Below, piece by piece: positions 60,501-64,000 of a stretch of 64,000 nucleotides of DNA (positions within the stretch are counted from its first letter, which is position 1; each line of letters begins with the position of its first letter). The translations under genes and the position numbers were made by a program. Origin of the DNA: Acanthopleura granulata (taxonomy: Eukaryota; Mollusca; Polyplacophora; Chitonida; Chitonidae); contig JABBOT010000029.1 of the NCBI GenBank assembly GCA_016165875.1, positions 1 through 64,000 on the forward strand. The letters run 5' to 3'. The notes under the pieces were generated by a model, which saw nothing but the letters and a program-made list of their open reading frames with translations, did not search any database and was not told where the DNA came from.

Positions 60501-63500
60501 ATCACTCGGTGACAAGGTCCAGTTGTTGATGTCCACTTTAAAGATGCCACAGATTATGACATAGAACACAACAAGAAGATTGACGCCAGTGAAAATGTTA
60601 TTGAACGTTGTGGACTCCTTCACACCCACAGCTAAAATAACTGTAAACACATATAAATTGTATATACTGCTACATTGAAAAGTCATTTGAAAGGTTTCAT
60701 TTGTTTGCAGATCCCAATTAATCTGGTCAATAAAATAAATGGATTATTTTTTTCACATATTTAACTGGTAACTTTTTCATCTGAAGACACAAGAACAAAA
60801 CATCTTATCCAGCCAATTAGCTGTCCATGCCTGCTGATGTCCAGGCTAAAGCTGTGTCAGCCATCTAGAACAGGATTTCATCATGTGATCTCATTGGTTA
60901 AGGCTGTGCTAGACATGGAGCCAGTGATAATTTCCGAAAAAAATGAACACGCAGCTGTCAGATCTTCATGTACTGGGTTTTCACATCATCCACATGACAC
61001 CATTTGTCATCACATTAAGTTCCCGTATTATAAACCAGGGGTCATGGAGGTCAGTTTTCCATGTACCAACCATTATCCTGTGGAGGAAATTTGAGTTTTT
61101 CTTTATGTCAAAACTGAATATTTTTTTGTTTTGACCAACCTTTCAAGGTGCAGAAATTGAACAGTTTTGTACTTAACTACTCTACATGAACTGAATTAAT
61201 TTTAACTGCCTACATGTATATATGAACTCAAGCTGGCATATGATAATACAAATTGATAATAGGCGTGAATTACAGTTGTCGTTCTTTCAGGCTTCCAGGC
61301 ATCAACAGTACTGAAGACCATGAAGATATGTCCAGAGGCTTATAAAGGTACTCTGGGCTAAACCTCAAAATCTATGCAGTTGGTGTTCACATCACTTTCC
61401 GCTATATTTTAGCCATGATACATCATACAGTGCTCATGCCATAACAGCTTAGGGAAATTGTGGCTGTCACTCTCAGTCAGTGAAAATGAAACTGTCAAGG
61501 TGACAGGGTACTAGTCTATGGTGGCCCATGGGCGCGCAAGCATGATATAGAAATATTAGCTATGAAACCATATTAAAACAAAATGAAATGAAATATAGTC
61601 AAATGTTAACAAAAACAAAATCAAAAACGAACAAAAAAATAAATCAAGCACAAAATCAAATCAAAGGCAAAATAAAAACAAAATAGAACATAAAGTTAAA
61701 ACTAATTTACAACTAAAATTAGATAAAAAGACAAATTAAAATGACCTAAATCAACTACAAATTGAAATTAAAATCAAATACAAAATGAAAAAAAAAACAA
61801 ATACAAAATATGACAAAACCCAAGTGAAAATGAAAACAAAACTCAAATGCAAACCAAATTAAAAATCAAATTCATTTTCAAAAGCAAATCAAAATCAAAA
61901 GCCTGTCTTGGCCCAGGCATGCCACTAGCCCACCCAGAATTCCCTGGATAACATTTAGGAGTTACTTCCCCTGCACACCTTCATACAATTTATTTAGGGT
62001 ATTTGGAGATGTGTTTTTATTGACCTAAAGGTTTCACTTAATGCCCCTTTTATTCCCAAATGGTTGTTAAGGGGCTGCTTTACAAAAGTTTATAATACAG
62101 ATGGTATAGTACAATGCAAATAGGTGGAATCAGGAAAGGCACCTGAGATGCATTTTAATTGAAGCCAATCCTGTGTGTTAAGTGACAAAATTATTTCTTT
62201 TATTTCATTGGAGTTTGATGCCATACTCAAGAATATTTAACTTAAATGACGGCTGCTAGCATTATGCTGGGAGGTCACCAAGCAGAGCCTCAGGGGAAAT
62301 CCACAGTTATCTGCAGGTTTAAATAAAAGCCAGCTCATAACAGAGGTAATGTTAAATACAAAGATTACCAAATTCTCTCTTGAACCTATATGACAGACAC
62401 CTGTAGCACAAATTTACAGCTACCTGGTTATGTCTATCATGGATATGAAATATAAAAAACAGCTAAGCCTCTGTAGAATTTACTGACTTCATTAGATACC
62501 GGTACTATGCATCTAAATGACTTTCTATATTGTGGTGGCATTAGAACGGCAACTGTCTAATTTAGACAGTTATTATAGATGCACAGTATCTAAACTCCAC
62601 CCCTTTGTTTCCCAACTTGAAATGCTCCACAGCAAAACTAGTTGCCTCTGTACATGTAGGTCTACACCCTCGCCTGATGTGATCTGATAACTGCCCCACT
62701 CACACTCATGATGTCCACCCCTACTCACTGGTTGCACTTTCAAAATACTGATGTTTTGTTTCAAGTTCATGTAATATTTATGTAAGTCAGCAAGTCAGTG
62801 GAACTTACAAACTTTGATTTCTGATTCTGTTTTGCATTTAACCTTTGTTTTCATTTTCATTTGATTTACAATTTGTTTTGCATTTAAATTTTGTTTTAAT
62901 TCAACTTTTAATTTAATTTTTATTTTGTCTTATTTTGTATTTGCTTTAGCATTTAGTTTGTGCTTGATTTTGTTTTTGTTTTATATTTGTTTACATTTCA
63001 CCATATTTTATTTTAATTTTCTCTTTACTACTATTTTATTTAAAATTTAAAAAATAGAAAAACTTTCACATATCTTGTTTGGCACATATAGACCAGATCC
63101 TCGTCATGTAATATTTGCCATAAAAATCAAGACCAGTACATTAAAAAATTCAAATGATCCAATAACCCAATGGTATAATGTAAATTAAGCACACTTCTAC
63201 ATTATATGAATGATGATGGGTTGCCATTGGTTTCACAACCATTACCAAAGGATATCAACAGCTTTAAGCCCTGTCTGGCACACATCTCTTGACCATGAGC
63301 AAAAGAAAACACGCTCTTCGTGCCAATGTGGTAAAAGATGTTCATGCACGCTCACCTCCTCCCATATTTATTTTATCACTGTAAACAAGTGGTAAAAGTC
63401 CACATGATCAAATAAGAAATCTGGGAAATGAAATTGAAACCTACAAGTGCTGTCTGTGTGCATTAAAAGTTGCTGAAGTTGGGAGCAACCTGGTGTCAGA

Positions 63501-64000
63501 GGTAAAGAACCAGCCCAGAGTCTTGCGTCGGTAAAGGAAAAAACAGAACGATCAGGAACAATTAAAGTCTGTAAAGTTTAGTCACGAGGACTGGCTGAAA
63601 CCTAAAAAGCATACTGTTCATCATGTCTGATTTTATTTTTTTCCTCCTCTGCCAAAAAAGCCTTTTCAATGTCTACATCAACACAGTTGGTCATGCTGAT
63701 TTCCATACAAGGAGGTAAATCGTAACACACACAGATTGCTCCTCCAGCACTTTGGAGATGTTCAACTCGAGTTTGTGTAAAATTCTGAACATTTCACTTC
63801 AATAACATAAAGTGAATAAACACACCCAGAAACTGAGTTTTTTATTTAATCGACTCAATCGAATACCAGTCTGTCCAGATGCTTTCTATGAACTTTTGAC
63901 TAACAATTACACATTATTCTTGTTTTAGAGTGCACAGTGAGATAAAAGAGACGACAGACAGATGAAACGTCATCCATGATTCTTAAGCCTTCACAACTTG
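45291..64000 (-). CDS. Cationic amino acid transporter gene (SLC7 CAT family), 3' part
   Basis: This is a spliced minus-strand gene; the 5' exons lie beyond the right edge. Exons in transcript order are 60,640-60,501; 59,974-59,854; 58,605-58,383; 57,859-57,720; 56,810-56,708; 54,250-53,967; 51,852-51,686; 50,777-50,669; then either 48,571-48,399 or 45,520-45,291. Every junction is GT-AG and phases match. Family signatures include [53 protein letters not shown] and [19 protein letters not shown], as in vertebrate CAT-1 to CAT-4 and SLC7A14. Such proteins carry arginine, lysine and ornithine across the plasma membrane with about 14 membrane helices. The N-terminal helices, with most substrate-binding residues, are not in view, so which CAT subtype this is stays open. 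Confidence 0.95.
45525..48395. other. Interval between the two last exons
   Basis: I see no further exon here. The interval is AT-rich and contains one SINE family A copy. It acts as intron for the distal splice form and as 3' flank for the proximal one. Confidence 0.6.
47234..47378 (-). repeat. SINE family A copy
   Basis: A (TTTA)n tail, TTGATTGGTATTTTACACCG, TACTCAAGAATATTTCACTT, GGAGGAAACCGGGCAGAGCC and CCATCCGCAGGTTGCTGTCG are present. The tRNA-like head is missing. Confidence 0.9.
48399..48571 (-). CDS. CAT transporter last exon, proximal alternative
   Basis: Acceptor ATTCCTCACCAG is followed by 173 bp that enter in phase 1 and end in TAA. It encodes [20 protein letters not shown], then an acidic tail ([20 protein letters not shown]) ending SPSLH. 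The opening finishes the last membrane helix, like the FxIYFGYG-HS of other CATs. No close poly(A) signal was seen. It is a tandem relative of the exon at 45,291. Confidence 0.9.
49005..50398. repeat. 87-bp minisatellite in a transporter intron
   Basis: About 16 copies of a unit containing ACCATGTCCCCGTCTTATAG, CCATCTCTAAACCAGCAAGA, GCTGAATTCACTTCTATAAG and GCCTCATTAGTCAAGG lie in the intron just upstream of the proximal last exon. Copies differ by scattered substitutions. Confidence 0.97.
50669..50777 (-). CDS. CAT transporter exon: [19 protein letters not shown], shared donor
   Basis: Acceptor TTTTTGTCAG and donor CCCTAG|GTGAGT bound 109 bp, phase 0 in and 1 out. It encodes [20 protein letters not shown] then [17 protein letters not shown]. 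This single donor can join either last exon, since both begin with the two bases that complete a Gly codon. Confidence 0.97.
50885..51175 (+). repeat. SINE family A, near full-length, opposite orientation
   Basis: It has a degenerate head (GGTTAGCAGGATAGTGCGCC) and B-box-like GAACCCAAGTCC. The core follows: GCTGGCTTCCTC, GCCAGCAACCTGCTGATC, GGGTTTCCCCTGG and ATAATGCTGG. It ends with AAGTGAAACATTCTTGAGTG and an (AAATA)n tail. It lies in a transporter intron, antisense to the gene. Confidence 0.88.
51686..51852 (-). CDS. CAT transporter exon: two helices before KVNFK
   Basis: Acceptor GCATCTGCAG and donor TTCAAG|GTAACA bound 167 bp, phase 1 in and 0 out. It encodes [20 protein letters not shown], the helix [20 protein letters not shown], then [13 protein letters not shown]. 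The closing QPQ-K-K--FK leads straight into VPFLP in the next exon, as in vertebrate CATs. Confidence 0.94.
53967..54250 (-). CDS. CAT transporter exon: large hydrophilic loop
   Basis: Acceptor TGTAAAACAG and donor TTGTCT|GTGAGT bound 284 bp, phase 2 in and 1 out. The 94 codons begin [20 protein letters not shown], continue with Ser/Asp/Glu-rich sequence ([23 protein letters not shown]) and end near a new helix ([13 protein letters not shown]). This is the central cytoplasmic loop, the variable part of CATs. Acidic-serine clusters suggest kinase target sites by inference only. Confidence 0.92.
54668..55084. repeat. 37-bp minisatellite in a transporter intron
   Basis: About 11 copies of GTCGCACGCAGTGACAGCGG plus AGGAATCTACCAATTCT lie in tandem in the intron between the exons at 54,250 and 56,708. 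Confidence 0.97.
55446..55606. mobile_element. 161-bp MITE with TTAA ends
   Basis: Inverted ends TTAAAGGGATAC and GTATCCCTTTAA bound a short non-autonomous element. If TTAA is the target duplication, the terminal repeats are AGGGATAC/GTATCCCT and the element would be piggyBac-like. It lies in a transporter intron, and the open frame across it is incidental. Confidence 0.65.
55996..56050 (-). repeat. SINE family A fragment
   Basis: CCTCAAGAATATCTCCCTTA, TATGACAGTGGCCAGTATTA and TAGTGGG match the 3' part of the core. Confidence 0.65.
56708..56810 (-). CDS. CAT transporter exon: [20 protein letters not shown]
   Basis: Acceptor TTGTTGACAG and donor ATCAG|GTATGA bound 103 bp, phase 1 in and 2 out. 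It encodes [20 protein letters not shown] and [14 protein letters not shown], one membrane helix with its preceding conserved D-L-LV-MMSIGTL motif. Confidence 0.97.
56965..57655. repeat. ~74-bp minisatellite with 314-bp higher order
   Basis: Units hold AATCAAGAAACTTCCATGTC, AGGGAATGAGACTGAATCCA and TCTGTCCTGTCACCGGGCAA. Blocks of four units repeat at exactly 314 bp, so 57,086 onward matches 57,400 onward. It lies in the transporter intron between the exons at 57,720 and 56,810. Confidence 0.93.
57720..57859 (-). CDS. CAT transporter exon: [15 protein letters not shown]
   Basis: Acceptor GTAACCAG and donor GCAG|GTAAAA bound 140 bp, phase 2 in and 1 out. It encodes [40 protein letters not shown] and LSGFLAG. 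The cytoplasmic [10 protein letters not shown] loop and K-TP-VAT are strongly conserved in CATs. A minisatellite lies directly downstream in the intron (56,970-57,655). Confidence 0.97.
58383..58605 (-). CDS. CAT transporter exon: [12 protein letters not shown] and two helices
   Basis: Acceptor TATATGTAG and donor CTAG|GTAATG bound 223 bp, phase 1 in and 2 out. The split Gly codon completes [17 protein letters not shown] helix ([20 protein letters not shown]) follows, then [12 protein letters not shown] and [16 protein letters not shown]. The E-E-A/V-x-x-P-x-x-x-I-P motif is a hallmark of the family. Confidence 0.97.
58685..58770 (-). repeat. SINE family A fragment
   Basis: TTTATTTCTTACTGTTTAAC, ACCATATTCAAGAATATGTC and ACTTATAAAAT match the left end of the family. 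Confidence 0.55.
59488..59638 (+). repeat. SINE family A copy, head missing
   Basis: GGAAGGACCGCCAGCAAGCT, GCGGATGGTCC, GGTTTCCTCCCATCATAATG, CTGACTGCCGTCATATACGT and ATGAAACACCAATAAATTAA, then an (AAATA)n tail. It is antisense to the transporter gene. Confidence 0.88.
59854..59974 (-). CDS. CAT transporter exon: [15 protein letters not shown]
   Basis: Acceptor TTATTCCTCAG and donor ACAG|GTAGAA bound 121 bp, phase 0 in and 1 out. It encodes [17 protein letters not shown], then [20 protein letters not shown]. The linker before GGFFPFGF is short compared with vertebrate CATs, in which this extracellular loop is longer and glycosylated. Confidence 0.96.
60501..60640 (-). CDS. CAT transporter exon: helix and VGVKES motif
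   Basis: Acceptor GTTTACAG and donor GAT|GTAAGT bound 140 bp that enter with 2 bases of a split codon and leave in phase 0. It encodes [16 protein letters not shown], a hydrophobic helix ([15 protein letters not shown]) and NNWTLSPSD. The GVKES phrase followed by an N-V/I-F and helix is characteristic of CATs. This is the most 5' exon found here. Confidence 0.93.
61565..61895. repeat. A-rich AAAATCAAAT tract
   Basis: Over 300 bp of AAAACAAAATCAAA-like words, nearly lacking G and with few T. A T-rich counterpart lies at 62,822-63,030. Confidence 0.85.
62195..62330 (-). repeat. SINE family A fragment
   Basis: TTTATTTCATTGGAGTTTGA, TGCCATACTCAAGAATATTT, GCTAGCATTATGCTGGGAGG and AGCAGAGCCTCAGGGGAAAT are present in order. 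It lies between the A-rich and T-rich tracts. Confidence 0.8.
62822..63030. repeat. T-rich TTTTGTTTTGCATTTAA tract
   Basis: Degenerate words such as GTTTTGCATTTAA and TTTTCATTTTGAT-like units are the approximate reverse complement of the A-rich tract at 61,565-61,895. Confidence 0.85.

Larger units (their letters stand above)
60645..64000. other. Transporter intron, no further exon found
   Basis: I looked on the minus strand for the conserved upstream CAT segments (the AGPS-like and CYAEF-like regions) and did not see them. The sequence is AT-rich with one SINE copy and long A-rich and T-rich tracts. The upstream exons are presumed to lie beyond base 64,000. Confidence 0.6.

Overview
This is animal nuclear DNA: spliced genes with long AT-rich introns, tRNA-derived SINEs, a Pol III small-RNA cluster and large tandem repeats. 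The one well-supported protein gene is a metazoan-type cationic amino acid transporter. The SINE families (one ending in a TCACTCACTC-like tail) and the frequent TACATGTA motifs suggest a lophotrochozoan, probably a mollusc; that assignment is an inference. There are no operons, phage genes or CRISPR arrays. Most open frames of 60-120 codons are chance or repeat-derived.

Layout. 1-10.97 kb: a 157-bp satellite array, open at the left window edge, with higher-order block duplications. 10.97-11.8 kb: diverged relatives of the satellite that switch orientation near 11,224. 11.8-12.9 kb: an old ~370-bp tandem repeat. 12.9-13.5 kb: weak plus-strand exon-like pieces. 14.1-17.0 kb: a small-RNA cluster with eight U6 snRNA-like copies behind octamer/TATA Pol III promoters, two of them folded back into long hairpins, one apparently intact 5S rRNA gene and one broken 5S copy. 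17-22 kb: nothing coding seen. 22.1-23.5 kb: two C-rich minisatellites.

22.5-30.2 kb: minus-strand exon-like segments of an unidentified gene (one damaged by a stop), a local tandem duplication, and a complete 2.16-kb pogo/Tigger-type DNA transposon with TA target duplications and a broken transposase, inserted in the second duplicate. 30.6-32.5 kb: simple and CpG-rich repeats ending in a G-rich, GC-box/TATA-like patch. 32.5-45.2 kb: SINEs, two imperfect fold-back elements and a perfect 95-bp-arm palindrome.

45.3-64.0 kb: the 3' two-thirds of an SLC7-family cationic amino acid transporter gene on the minus strand. Eight internal exons join in phase, and two alternative last exons (48.4 and 45.3 kb) each splice in phase to the same donor and give different C-termini. 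The 5' exons lie beyond the right edge. Introns hold three unrelated minisatellites, SINE copies and a 161-bp TTAA-flanked MITE.
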